Shown here: in pieces, positions 1 through 7,921 of the stretch | Layout: each line of letters opens with the position of its first letter | How positions within the stretch are numbered: position 1 is the stretch's first letter | DNA from: Pyrinomonadaceae bacterium | Lineage (GTDB): Bacteria; Acidobacteriota; Blastocatellia; Pyrinomonadales; Pyrinomonadaceae | Length of the DNA: 64,000 nucleotides | Direction: 5' to 3' | NCBI GenBank assembly: GCA_028284415.1 | Contig: JANQRU010000004.1 | Span: 992,001-1,056,000 of the forward strand | Position numbers and translations under genes: made by a program | The notes under the pieces: model-generated | Database searches by the model: none | Told to the model about the DNA's origin: nothing | The model's input: only the letters and a program-made list of their open reading frames with translations

Positions 1-98
1 ATCGGTGGCAAGTGTTACGAAAAAAAGCAGATTTGATAGCACAAGCAATACTGAAAAAATGCTTGTCGCCGCACGGCTTATTTCAAAAGGAGAAATTT

Positions 99-1406
99 AT
101 GATACAAGAAGAACAAATAAGAGAAATAGAAAAAGACTGGGCGGAAAATCCGCGTTGGAAAGGAGTAAAGCGAAATTATACGGCGGAAGATGTCGTCAAA
201 CTTCGCGGCACAGTCAAAGTTGAATACACGATTGCCAAACTTGGAGCGGAAAGACTCTGGGATTTAATGAAAACTGAGGATTACGTAAATGCTCTCGGTG
301 CTTTGAGTGGCGGACAAGCGATTCAGCAGGTTCAAGCGGGGCTTCAAGCGATTTATTGTAGTGGTTGGCAAGTGGCGGCGGATCAAAACGTCGCGGGACA
401 GATGTATCCTGATCAGAGCCTCTATCCCGCGAACAGTGTGCCGGAACTCGTCAAAAAAATTAACAATTCGCTCCAGCGTACAGACCAAATATACACTTCC
501 GAAGGAAAAAATGGAATTAACTGGTTCGCACCAATCTTGGCAGATGCGGAAGCTGGGTTCGGCGGAAACCTAAATGCTTTTGAATTAATGAAATCAATGA
601 TTGACGCAGGAGCGGCGGGCGTACACTTTGAAGACCAACTATCATCCGCTAAAAAATGTGGGCATATGGGAGGAAAAGTTTTGGTGCCGACATCGGAAGC
701 CGTACAAAAGCTTGTTGCGGCACGACTTGCGGCAGACGTTTGCGGAGTTCCGACCGTTTTAGTCGCACGAACCGATGCAAATGCGGCAAATCTTTTGACG
801 TCTGACATAGACGAGACAGACCGCGAATTTACAACCGGGGAGCGAACCGTCGAAGGCTTCTTCCACGTCAAAGCAGGACTCGATCAAGCAATCTCACGCG
901 GACTCGCTTATGCTCCGTATGCCGATCTCGTTTGGTGCGAAACTTCTGAACCGAATTTGGAAGAAGCCCGCAAATTTGCTGAGGCGATTCACGAAAAATA
1001 TCCGAACAAGATGCTCGCTTATAACTGTTCACCTTCATTTAACTGGAAGAAAAAACTCGATGATGAAACGATTGCAAAATTTCAAAACGAACTTGGTGCG
1101 ATGGGTTACAAATTTCAATTTATTACTCTGGCTGGTTTCCATTCGCTTAATTTTGCGATGTTCGAATTGGCGAGAGACTATCAAACCGAACAGATGACTG
1201 CCTACGCGAAATTACAAGAACGCGAATTTGCAACTGAGATCGAAGGTTATCGTGCTACTAAACATCAGGCTTTTGTCGGAACGGGATATTTCGATACTTT
1301 GACGCAAACAATTTCCGGCGGTTTATCTTCGACAACAGCTCTAACGGGTTCGACCGAAGAAGAGCAATTTGACGAAACAACAATTGAAAAAGCGATTTCA
1401 GCCTAA
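99..1406 (+). CDS. aceA: Isocitrate lyase
   Basis: Cleaves isocitrate to glyoxylate and succinate, the first step of the glyoxylate shunt, in the cytoplasm. The protein is 435 residues, almost exactly the length of the enterobacterial enzyme. The signature KKCGHMGGK, with the catalytic Cys near residue 187, is intact, as are the upstream DAEAGFGG metal/substrate loop and a C-terminal region rich in QxxEF-type helices. I chose the ATG at 99 because an AAGGAG lies 7 bases before it; the frame stays open upstream to 12, but that extension has no ribosome-binding site and is not family-like. It stands alone: no malate synthase is visible nearby. A rho-independent terminator follows at 1434. Confidence 0.97.
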   Translation: MIQEEQIREIEKDWAENPRWKGVKRNYTAEDVVKLRGTVKVEYTIAKLGAERLWDLMKTEDYVNALGALSGGQAIQQVQAGLQAIYCSGWQVAADQNVAGQMYPDQSLYPANSVPELVKKINNSLQRTDQIYTSEGKNGINWFAPILADAEAGFGGNLNAFELMKSMIDAGAAGVHFEDQLSSAKKCGHMGGKVLVPTSEAVQKLVAARLAADVCGVPTVLVARTDANAANLLTSDIDETDREFTTGERTVEGFFHVKAGLDQAISRGLAYAPYADLVWCETSEPNLEEARKFAEAIHEKYPNKMLAYNCSPSFNWKKKLDDETIAKFQNELGAMGYKFQFITLAGFHSLNFAMFELARDYQTEQMTAYAKLQEREFATEIEGYRATKHQAFVGTGYFDTLTQTISGGLSSTTALTGSTEEEQFDETTIEKAISA

Positions 1407-1433
1407 ACTAAAAACATATTTTAACCTTCTATT

Positions 1434-1466
1434 GGGATTGTCTTAATCAGGCAATCCCGTTTTTTA
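1434..1466 (+). terminator. Rho-independent terminator after aceA
   Basis: A perfect 7-bp stem (GGGATTG at 1434-1440 with CAATCCC at 1452-1458) is followed by a run of six T. It separates aceA from the next plus-strand gene. Confidence 0.85.
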
Positions 1467-1510
1467 TTTCCGACAAATTTTCATATACTCAACCAATTAC
1501 TTAAAAAAAT

Positions 1511-2077
1511 ATGTCAACAATTGTAGTAGTAAGAAAAGATGGAAAAGCTGTGATTGCCGCAGATACTCTAACAACTTGCGGGAACACAAAAGAATCCGCT
1601 GAATATGTAGTTAATCACCAAAAAATCCTAAAATACGAAAATAATTATTTAGGTATCTCAGGATCGGCAAGTTTGCAGATCGCGGTGCAGAGTTTTTTGT
1701 CGAATACGAAAAAAGACTTTTCGTTTGCAAGGGCAGAGGATATATACAAATTCGGGCTTTCGCTTCATTCGGAATTAAAGGACAAACACTTTTTGCGTCC
1801 TGATGATGAAGAAGACTTTGAAACATTTCGCGGAGATATTCTGATCGCTAATAGGCATGGAATTTTTGGATTAAGCTCTTATCGTTATGTGCAGGAATAC
1901 TCAAAATTCTATGCTAATGGAAGCGGTAGCGAATATGCTCTTGGAGCGATGTTTGCGGTTTATGGCGACTCAGAAAAATCAGCGGAAGATATAGCAAAAA
2001 TAGGCGTACAGGCAGGAACGGAATTCGATGATGGTTCGGCTACTCCGATTAATTCTCACACGATTGAGTTGATTTAG
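1511..2077 (+). CDS. HslV/proteasome-like Ntn hydrolase with N-terminal Ser
   Basis: A 188-residue protein resembling HslV and the 20S proteasome beta-type Ntn hydrolases. After removal of Met the chain begins S-T-I-V-V-V-R, which aligns with T-T-I-V of HslV, so the nucleophile would be Ser rather than Thr. The Asp of the IAAD motif (mature residue 17) is present, and a Lys (in HQKILKY) sits four residues later than HslV Lys33. The glycine-rich GISGSAS segment matches the family's GFAGG region. Classic HslV is encoded with the HslU ATPase, but none is seen here; the downstream gene, two bases away, is a membrane permease. It may act alone or be a divergent relative (Anbu, BPH or similar). The ribosome-binding site is weak. 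Confidence 0.75.
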   Translation: MSTIVVVRKDGKAVIAADTLTTCGNTKESAEYVVNHQKILKYENNYLGISGSASLQIAVQSFLSNTKKDFSFARAEDIYKFGLSLHSELKDKHFLRPDDEEDFETFRGDILIANRHGIFGLSSYRYVQEYSKFYANGSGSEYALGAMFAVYGDSEKSAEDIAKIGVQAGTEFDDGSATPINSHTIELI

Positions 2078-2079
2078 GA

Positions 2080-2826
2080 ATGGAAGGTTTTGAAGTTTTA
2101 ATTTTAGCGGCAATCTTTTTGGTTGCCGTTTTATATTCTTCGGTCGGTCACGGCGGCGGTTCGGGTTATCTGGCGGTGATGGCTTTTTTTGCTGTTGCTC
2201 CAAATGTTACGAAGCCGACTGCCCTGGCGTTGAATATCTTCGTTGCCGGAATTGCGACCTTTCAATTTTATCGTAAGGGATATTTTGATTGGAAAGTCTT
2301 TTTACCTTTCGCCATTGCCTCAATTCCGTTCGCTTATCTTGGCGGAACGATTGATCTACCTGCTCAGTATTACAAAATCTTGCTCGGATTAGTTTTGCTT
2401 TTTGCGGCATTTCGTCTTGCATGGAAGTTTGGAAAAAAAGATAAATCGGAAGAAGCAAAAGCTAAAAAGCATCCAATTTGGCTGGCTTTAATAATTGGTT
2501 CGGTCATTGGCATAACTTCCGGGCTAATTGGAGTTGGCGGCGGAATTTTCTTAACTCCGATTTTGTTTTTGACAGATTGGACTGAAGCTCGAAAAGCAGC
2601 AGGAATCTCGGCAATGTTTGTACTTGTAAATTCAATTTCGGGGCTTCTCGGAAATTACCAAAACGCTGTAAATCTTCCGTCAAATGTCTGGATTTGGATA
2701 ATCATAGCCATCATCGGTGGTATAATCGGTTCAACACTTGGAAGTAAATATTTTAATTCAATTGCACTGAGGCGTACTTTAGCAGTTGTTTTAGTTGTTG
2801 CTGGTGTAAAGCTTTTGTTGGTTTAA
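2080..2826 (+). CDS. TSUP (TauE/SafE) family permease
   Basis: A 248-residue polytopic membrane protein of the TauE/SafE family, which exports sulfite, sulfoacetate or other small anions. It shows the internal duplication of the family: the first half has SSVGHGGGSGYLA and the second GLIGVGGGIFLTP, each at the start of a four-helix repeat. A charged cytoplasmic loop (around residues 118-130) separates the halves. It starts two bases after the Ntn hydrolase stop, so the two are probably co-transcribed. The substrate cannot be told from sequence. Confidence 0.88.
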   Translation: MEGFEVLILAAIFLVAVLYSSVGHGGGSGYLAVMAFFAVAPNVTKPTALALNIFVAGIATFQFYRKGYFDWKVFLPFAIASIPFAYLGGTIDLPAQYYKILLGLVLLFAAFRLAWKFGKKDKSEEAKAKKHPIWLALIIGSVIGITSGLIGVGGGIFLTPILFLTDWTEARKAAGISAMFVLVNSISGLLGNYQNAVNLPSNVWIWIIIAIIGGIIGSTLGSKYFNSIALRRTLAVVLVVAGVKLLLV

Positions 2827-2952
2827 GGTCTGTGTGATTAAAGTTTTGAGTCCAATTTTTTTCAGCGGGTTTGATTTAGAACACTTTGCATTATTTATTG
2901 CACTTTTTTTAGAAATCGAGAAAAAGTTAAGGATTTAAGGATGATGAAATAA

Positions 2953-3003
2953 ATTAGTCCGCTAAAAAGCAGCGAACTTGCAAGCAAGGATGCTTACACT
3001 CCT
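2953..3003 (-). repeat. Dispersed two-hairpin repeat, copy 1
   Basis: Read on the minus strand, a conserved end (GGAGTG, then a GTAAGCATCCTTGCTTGC hairpin) is followed directly by a second hairpin with stem TTCGCT/AGCGGA. The same unit recurs at 33836-33885, where the second stem is ATTGCT/AGCAAT, so pairing is kept while the bases change. It lies in the 224-base gap before the next gene. Confidence 0.7.
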
Positions 3004-3050
3004 TTTCAAAACTTAAGTTGGTTCAGATATTTACATAAGTTTAATTAACA

Positions 3051-3470
3051 GTGGAAAGAGATATACAACATTTAAAGTGGCTTTCAATCGGCTTTTATGC
3101 AATGAGTGGATTATTTATTTTCTTTGCCATTTTTTCATTAGTATTTCTCTTTTTCGGGATATTATTTTTGACAACCGATATCTTGCAGCAATCAGGAAAT
3201 CCTGAGCACGCCAGCTATATTTTCGGAACGCTAAACATACTTGTCTCAATAGTTTTTATAACTATGGGAGCAGTTATGGCTTTTTGTTCGATACGTGCGG
3301 GTAGAAATCTCAAGCAACAGGAAAATTATAAGTTTTGTTTGATCGTTGCAATTGTAACGTGTTTATTTCAGCCATTTGGGATGATTTTAGGCATTTTCGC
3401 AATCATTGTGTTAATGCGAGATTCAGTCAAAAAATTGTTTGGACAAAATGTATTTGAGCGAAATAAATAA
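3051..3470 (+). CDS. Small four-helix membrane protein
   Basis: A 139-residue protein of unknown function with four predicted membrane helices, around residues 10-35, 55-80, 90-110 and 112-130. It has a short charged N-terminus (MERDIQHLK) and a basic C-terminal tail (DSVKKLFGQNVFERNK). The start is a GTG. Its 3' end overlaps the next gene by 23 bases, which suggests translational coupling. I recognise no family; the layout resembles small DUF4064-like membrane proteins, but this is not established. Confidence 0.7.
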   Translation: MERDIQHLKWLSIGFYAMSGLFIFFAIFSLVFLFFGILFLTTDILQQSGNPEHASYIFGTLNILVSIVFITMGAVMAFCSIRAGRNLKQQENYKFCLIVAIVTCLFQPFGMILGIFAIIVLMRDSVKKLFGQNVFERNK

Positions 3471-4149
3471 TAAGGGTTTTATAATTCTCAGAAACGTATT
3501 AAATGAGGAAACAGTTTCTCATCTAATTCAATCTTTATCGAAACTAAACTCTGAAAACGGCGTAAGTAAAAGAAAGAACTCGGTGTACGGTATTCGGAAT
3601 TTGTTGAATTTATCACCTGAAATAAAAGATTTTGCGGAAAGTGATAAAGTTAGGGAAATTGTCCAGAATTTTATCGGTGAAAATGCAAAACCTGTTCGAG
3701 CGATTTATTTTGATAAGACAGCAGACGCGAATTGGAAAGTACCTTGGCATCAGGATTTAACGATTTCTGTTAAGAAAAAGAAGGAAACAAGAGGATTTTC
3801 GGCTTGGACAATTAAAGCTGGTATTCAACACGCACAGCCGACCGTTGATATTTTAGAGAGTATTTTAACTTTGCGTTTTCATCTGGATGACACAGATGAA
3901 GAAAACGGAGCATTAAAAATTTTGGAGGGAACTCATAAAAGAGGGCGTTTGATTGCAGATGAGATAAAAGAAACCAAGCTCAAGGCAAATAGTTTCTTGT
4001 GTAAAGCATCAAAAGGTGACGTATTGGTAATGCGTCCGTTACTTGTGCATTCGTCTTCAGCAGGTTTGAAGCCAAAAAATAGACGTGTGATACATTTAGA
4101 GTATTCCGCAGAAAAATTACCGAACGGTTTAGAATGGTATGGTTCATAA
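3448..4149 (+). CDS. Phytanoyl-CoA dioxygenase (PhyH) family protein
   Basis: A non-haem Fe(II)/2-oxoglutarate-dependent dioxygenase of the PhyH family, 233 residues. The iron-binding facial triad is visible: WHQD (His-x-Asp) in the first half, and a distal His in RPLLVHSSSAG, followed by an Arg-rich NRRVIHLEY segment that would hold 2-oxoglutarate. The N-terminal NKGFIILRNVLNEETV matches the usual PhyH opening. I use the ATG at 3448; a TTG nine bases earlier is an alternative. Both overlap the upstream membrane-protein gene, and the end overlaps the start of the VWFA gene, so 3051-5209 looks like one operon. The substrate is unknown. Confidence 0.85.
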   Translation: MYLSEINNKGFIILRNVLNEETVSHLIQSLSKLNSENGVSKRKNSVYGIRNLLNLSPEIKDFAESDKVREIVQNFIGENAKPVRAIYFDKTADANWKVPWHQDLTISVKKKKETRGFSAWTIKAGIQHAQPTVDILESILTLRFHLDDTDEENGALKILEGTHKRGRLIADEIKETKLKANSFLCKASKGDVLVMRPLLVHSSSAGLKPKNRRVIHLEYSAEKLPNGLEWYGS

Positions 4150-5209
4150 ATTTTTGCTCTCATTTCTAGTTTTGACCTTAGCGACAACAGCTTTCGCTCA
4201 AAGCGGTCGTGTAAAGAAAAAAAGCGAAAAAGATACAAAGAAAGAGAAAAAGGAAATCGTTTATATTCCTACTCAAACCGTTACTAAAAAGCCCAAACCC
4301 AAACAAACTCCGACTCCAACGCCAAAAACTGTAGAGAGCGATGAAATAATTAGTGTCGAATCTGCTTTTGTGCCGATTCCTGTTTCTGTAATCAACAACC
4401 AAAATGGTAGAGCTGTAACTGATTTACAATTAAACGATTTTGAGTTAAAAGTTGATGGAAAAGATGTTGAGATCGGTGAATTATTTCGCTCGGAAAGCCC
4501 TGTCCGGCTCGCACTTTTGTTTGATAATAGTTCGAGTGTGACGGTTGCGATAGATTTTGAAAAAAAGGCGGCGATAAGATTTTTTAAGCGAGTAATTCGT
4601 CCTCAGAAAGACCTCGCGGCTCTGTATTCTGTCGCGGGTATTACGCAACTTGAACAACCGATGACAAAGGACGTTTCTTCACTAATACGTGCGATCAAAG
4701 GTTTTGCAAAACCGCAGGGAGCAACCGCTTTGCACGATGGACTTGTGAAGGCTTCCAACTATTTGCAGGATTATCTCGGCAGACGTGTGATCGTAATCGT
4801 TTCTGACGGGCAAGATACTTTGAGCGATACGACCTTTGATCAAATGGTCAAGATTGTCCAGCAAAATAATTGTCAGGTTTATATTGTTCAAACGACCGAA
4901 TTTGAAAACAACAAGCGAACCGGAAATCGCGGCGGTAGTGCAAACTTGCGAGCTTTAGCCGCCGAACGCCGTATGCAAAATCTCGCAACCCAAACGGGCG
5001 GAGCAGTTTACAGACCAATCAATGAAAGAGAACTCGACGAAGCCTTCAATCAAATCTCCGCCGAACTTTCGCAGCAATACATCCTTGGTTATTACCCCGA
5101 AGAAGAAACAAAGGACGGCAGATTTCGCACCATTGACCTCCAAATCAAATCCGATAAAAATCTTACAATCCGAGCAAGAAAAGGTTATTATGTTTCAAAA
5201 AACAGATAG
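4139..5209 (+). CDS. Secreted VWFA-related protein
   Basis: A 356-residue exported protein with a von Willebrand factor A domain, of the acidobacterial VWFA-related type. A signal peptide (about residues 1-21, ending TTAFAQS) is followed by a Lys/Pro/Thr-rich linker. An immunoglobulin-like segment (PIPVSVINNQNGRAVTDLQLNDFEL) comes next, then the VWFA fold with the MIDAS motif DNSSS and the later SDGQDT loop. The C-terminal SQQYILGYYPEE and GYYV end are typical of the family. It probably binds partners in the periplasm or at the surface in a metal-dependent way. It overlaps the PhyH gene by 11 bases. Confidence 0.9.
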   Translation: MVHKFLLSFLVLTLATTAFAQSGRVKKKSEKDTKKEKKEIVYIPTQTVTKKPKPKQTPTPTPKTVESDEIISVESAFVPIPVSVINNQNGRAVTDLQLNDFELKVDGKDVEIGELFRSESPVRLALLFDNSSSVTVAIDFEKKAAIRFFKRVIRPQKDLAALYSVAGITQLEQPMTKDVSSLIRAIKGFAKPQGATALHDGLVKASNYLQDYLGRRVIVIVSDGQDTLSDTTFDQMVKIVQQNNCQVYIVQTTEFENNKRTGNRGGSANLRALAAERRMQNLATQTGGAVYRPINERELDEAFNQISAELSQQYILGYYPEEETKDGRFRTIDLQIKSDKNLTIRARKGYYVSKNR

Positions 5210-5221
5210 TTTCGGATTTTT

Positions 5222-5953
5222 ATGAAAAAACTTCCAACAGAAATACTCACTTTTCTTTTAACTTTTGGTCTAGGATTTTGTGTCGTTTTAGCTTGGTACT
5301 TACACGAATCTAGTAAGATTGATAAAGTTAATTCACCAATTTTATTGACCGAAGAGTGTAAAAAATCAGATAGCTTTCCCGGAATTTCAAAAAGAATCTC
5401 GAAAACAGAAAAAGGCAAAAGCGGCTACTTTCCTGATGGAACTTTCGCAGAAGGTTGGGAAGGTGCCGATGCTTTTATGAATGATTGGTATGGAAAACAT
5501 TTAAAAGCATCAAACGAAAAATCTTTGCTAGATGTTTCTGACAAGAATTTGGAAATTTACCGTTTTACTTGGCTAAGATCTTTTCATCATCCTGTTATTG
5601 TTAAAATTGAAAAACAAAAAAATGATATGAAGATTTTTTTTAAGGAATTAGATGGTAGAGGCGGATATGAACCTGGAAAAATTATTAAAGAAAAAGAAAA
5701 GTCAATAAGCCAAGAAGATTGGTGTGAATTTATTAAACTTCTAAACGATTTAGATTATTGGCAAGTGCCTTCTTTGGAAGAAAAACCAGGCGGAAATGAC
5801 GGTGCTCAATGGATTTTAGAAGGAGTCACCAATAATCGTTATCACATTGTTGATAGATGGACACCCAGAAAAGGCAAATATCGTGAAATTGGACTTTTTA
5901 TGCTCAAATTGGCTGGTTTCAATTTTGATAAAAACAAAGATGATTTATACTAA
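5222..5953 (+). CDS. Hypothetical membrane-anchored protein
   Basis: A 243-residue protein with one N-terminal membrane helix (about residues 7-26) and a soluble remainder. It contains two Trp-rich stretches (EGWEGADAFMNDWYGKHL and YRFTWLRSFHHPV) and an acidic region with QEDWCEFIKLLNDLDYW, which resembles small proteins that measure a dose-like domain in the periplasm. I do not recognise the family. It sits 12 bases after the VWFA gene and 9 bases before the Xer recombinase gene, and is likely part of the same transcript. Confidence 0.75.
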   Translation: MKKLPTEILTFLLTFGLGFCVVLAWYLHESSKIDKVNSPILLTEECKKSDSFPGISKRISKTEKGKSGYFPDGTFAEGWEGADAFMNDWYGKHLKASNEKSLLDVSDKNLEIYRFTWLRSFHHPVIVKIEKQKNDMKIFFKELDGRGGYEPGKIIKEKEKSISQEDWCEFIKLLNDLDYWQVPSLEEKPGGNDGAQWILEGVTNNRYHIVDRWTPRKGKYREIGLFMLKLAGFNFDKNKDDLY

Positions 5954-5962
5954 TTCTCAAAT

Positions 5963-6886
5963 ATGCTTGAAGAATATCTCGAACAATTTTTTCAACATCT
6001 CAGATATGAGCGAAATGTGAGTCCGCACACATTGCGGAATTATTTAAGTGATTTGGGGCAGTTTCATGAAAATATTGCTCCGCCGAAACCTGATGGAACG
6101 CGAGAGCAAATTCCCGTAAAAGACATTGACCACATCACGATTCGTGAATGGATGGCAGAATTACATTCGGAAAATGCCAAGAAAACGACCGTTGCGAGAA
6201 AGCTTGCTTCTCTACGAACATTTTTTCAGTTTTTGGTTAGGGAAGGTGTTTTAGAAGTTAATCCTGCCAAACTTGTTGCGACTCCCAGAATTGAACGAAA
6301 GCTTCCAACACATCTTTCGATGGAAGACGCGATTCGTTTTATCGAAACGCCTGATTTAGAAACGGATTTAGGAAAAAGAGATCGTGCGATTTTGGAATTT
6401 ATATATGCTACCGGAATGCGTGTTGGCGAATTGGTTAAGCTAAATCTAAAAGATATAGATTTCAAGGAAAAACTTGTTCGGGTAACAGGAAAACGCAATA
6501 AACAACGCATTTTGCCGTTTGGCGAGCCTGCTTTGCAAGCGTTGATGTATTATCTGAATGAAGCACGCCCCGAATTCTTAAATAATTGCCCACCAGCCGA
6601 ACGTGATGAAGATGCGGTTTTCCTAAACTACAAAGGCACGAGAATTACAACTCGCTCCGTCGGGCGTATGGTTGATAAATACATCAAACAATGTTCCGAC
6701 ATTCCAAATATTTCTCCACACTCCCTGCGACATTCCTTCGCCACACACCTGCTCGATTCAGGAGCAGATTTGCGTGACATCCAAGAACTTCTCGGGCACG
6801 CAAGACTTTCAACAACCCAAATCTACACACAAGTTTCAATGGAAAAACTCATAGAGGTTTACGACAAGGCACATCCGAAAGCTTAA
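5963..6886 (+). CDS. Tyrosine recombinase XerC/XerD
   Basis: A 307-residue site-specific recombinase of the Xer type, which resolves chromosome dimers at dif with FtsK. The N-terminal SAM-like core-binding domain (about 1-100) begins with the typical [17 protein letters not shown]. The catalytic residues are all seen: Arg153 in GMRVGEL, Lys177 in TGKRNKQR, His253-x-x-Arg256 in PHSLRHSF, His279 in LLGHARL and Tyr288 in TQIYTQ. It lacks flanking att sites, integrase-like context or mobile genes, so a housekeeping Xer is most likely. XerC and XerD cannot be told apart here. Confidence 0.93.
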   Translation: MLEEYLEQFFQHLRYERNVSPHTLRNYLSDLGQFHENIAPPKPDGTREQIPVKDIDHITIREWMAELHSENAKKTTVARKLASLRTFFQFLVREGVLEVNPAKLVATPRIERKLPTHLSMEDAIRFIETPDLETDLGKRDRAILEFIYATGMRVGELVKLNLKDIDFKEKLVRVTGKRNKQRILPFGEPALQALMYYLNEARPEFLNNCPPAERDEDAVFLNYKGTRITTRSVGRMVDKYIKQCSDIPNISPHSLRHSFATHLLDSGADLRDIQELLGHARLSTTQIYTQVSMEKLIEVYDKAHPKA

Positions 6887-6902
6887 ATATAAGTTTCAAA
6901 GC

Positions 6903-6930
6903 AAAATAAGTTTAAGATTCTTCTTATTTT
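6903..6930. terminator. Weak AT-rich hairpin after the Xer gene
   Basis: AAAATAAG (6903-6910) pairs with CTTATTTT (6923-6930). The stem has few G-C pairs, so it is a weak candidate terminator. The rest of the 176-base gap shows nothing else. Confidence 0.35.
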
Positions 6931-7062
6931 CAAAAAAGAGAGTCGTAGATTAATTATTTCTTCGCAATTGTAAAAGCGTTTTAGTCAATTAGTTCTGCAA
7001 AACTGTCTGGATTTACCGTTCTTTAAATCATCAAGGGTTAAATCTATAGGAGAGTATATTTT

Positions 7063-7788
7063 ATGAAATTTAGAGTTTGTTTTTTAGTTGTTTTTTGTCT
7101 GTCAATTTTTATATTTACAGTTAATGCCCAGAAAATTAGTGAGATGCCGACAGTTTCCGTAAATGGGGCAGCAGAGATTTTTGTTGTGCCTGATGAAGCT
7201 ATTTTTTCTTTAGGAGTTTCAAAAATAAACACGGATTTACAGATTGCAAAGAGTCAGAATGATAAGAGTGTTTCGCAGATTTTGGCTTTGACAAAAAGAT
7301 TTGGCATTGAGTCGAAAGATGTTAAGACGGATTATATTTCCGTTTCCAAAAGATATGAATTCGTCGGTAGAGGAGATGCCAGACGCAGAGTGTTTAAGGG
7401 CTATGAAGTTTCCAAAACGGTTATTGTGAAATTGAGGGATTTATCAAAGTTTGAATCGTTTTTTTCGGAAGTTTTGAAAACGGGAGTTTCGGAAATCAGA
7501 AGAGTAAATTTTGCAACGTCCGAGCTTCGCAAATATAAAGATGAAGCACGTTCAAAAGCTATCGTCGCCGCTAAAGAGAAAGCTACAGCAATCGCGGGAG
7601 CAATCGGACAGACAGTTGGTAAAGCAATCCAGATCGAAGAGAAAATAACAAACTATTATCCGCGAAACATCCAGAATGAATCCAATTATGCAGGTTTTAC
7701 TTCGGGTAGTGGAGGCAATTCGGGAACATTTTCAGCCGGAACAATTTCTATTAAAGCCCAAGTCGGCGTGAAATTTATGCTCAACTAA
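7063..7788 (+). CDS. Exported SIMPL-domain (DUF541) protein
   Basis: A 241-residue periplasmic protein of the SIMPL/DUF541 family (BP26/OMP28-like), whose members form channel-like oligomers and are linked to oxidative stress. A signal peptide (about residues 1-22, ending TVNAQ) is followed by the family opening PTVSVNGAAEIFVVPDEA and the repeated Ala/Lys helix EARSKAIVAAKEKATAIAGAIGQ. The ATG follows a good AGGAG. It stands alone between two intergenic gaps. Confidence 0.88.
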   Translation: MKFRVCFLVVFCLSIFIFTVNAQKISEMPTVSVNGAAEIFVVPDEAIFSLGVSKINTDLQIAKSQNDKSVSQILALTKRFGIESKDVKTDYISVSKRYEFVGRGDARRRVFKGYEVSKTVIVKLRDLSKFESFFSEVLKTGVSEIRRVNFATSELRKYKDEARSKAIVAAKEKATAIAGAIGQTVGKAIQIEEKITNYYPRNIQNESNYAGFTSGSGGNSGTFSAGTISIKAQVGVKFMLN

Positions 7789-7921
7789 TTCAAGAAAAGC
7801 CCCACCTGAAAAAAATCGTTGAGCATCCAAAATTCAATCAATTAGCACTTTCAAAGCCTTTTCGTTTATAATTTTCTTGAATTCAAAAATTTCTATTAAG
7901 TTCAGAAAAAGAGAAAAGATT

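Noticed and set aside
12-98. N-terminal extension of the isocitrate lyase frame
   Set aside because: No ribosome-binding site near 12; the ATG at 99 has AAGGAG and gives the normal family length.
5963-6886. Phage or integron integrase
   Set aside because: No attachment site, cassette or phage genes nearby; sequence features fit a housekeeping Xer protein.
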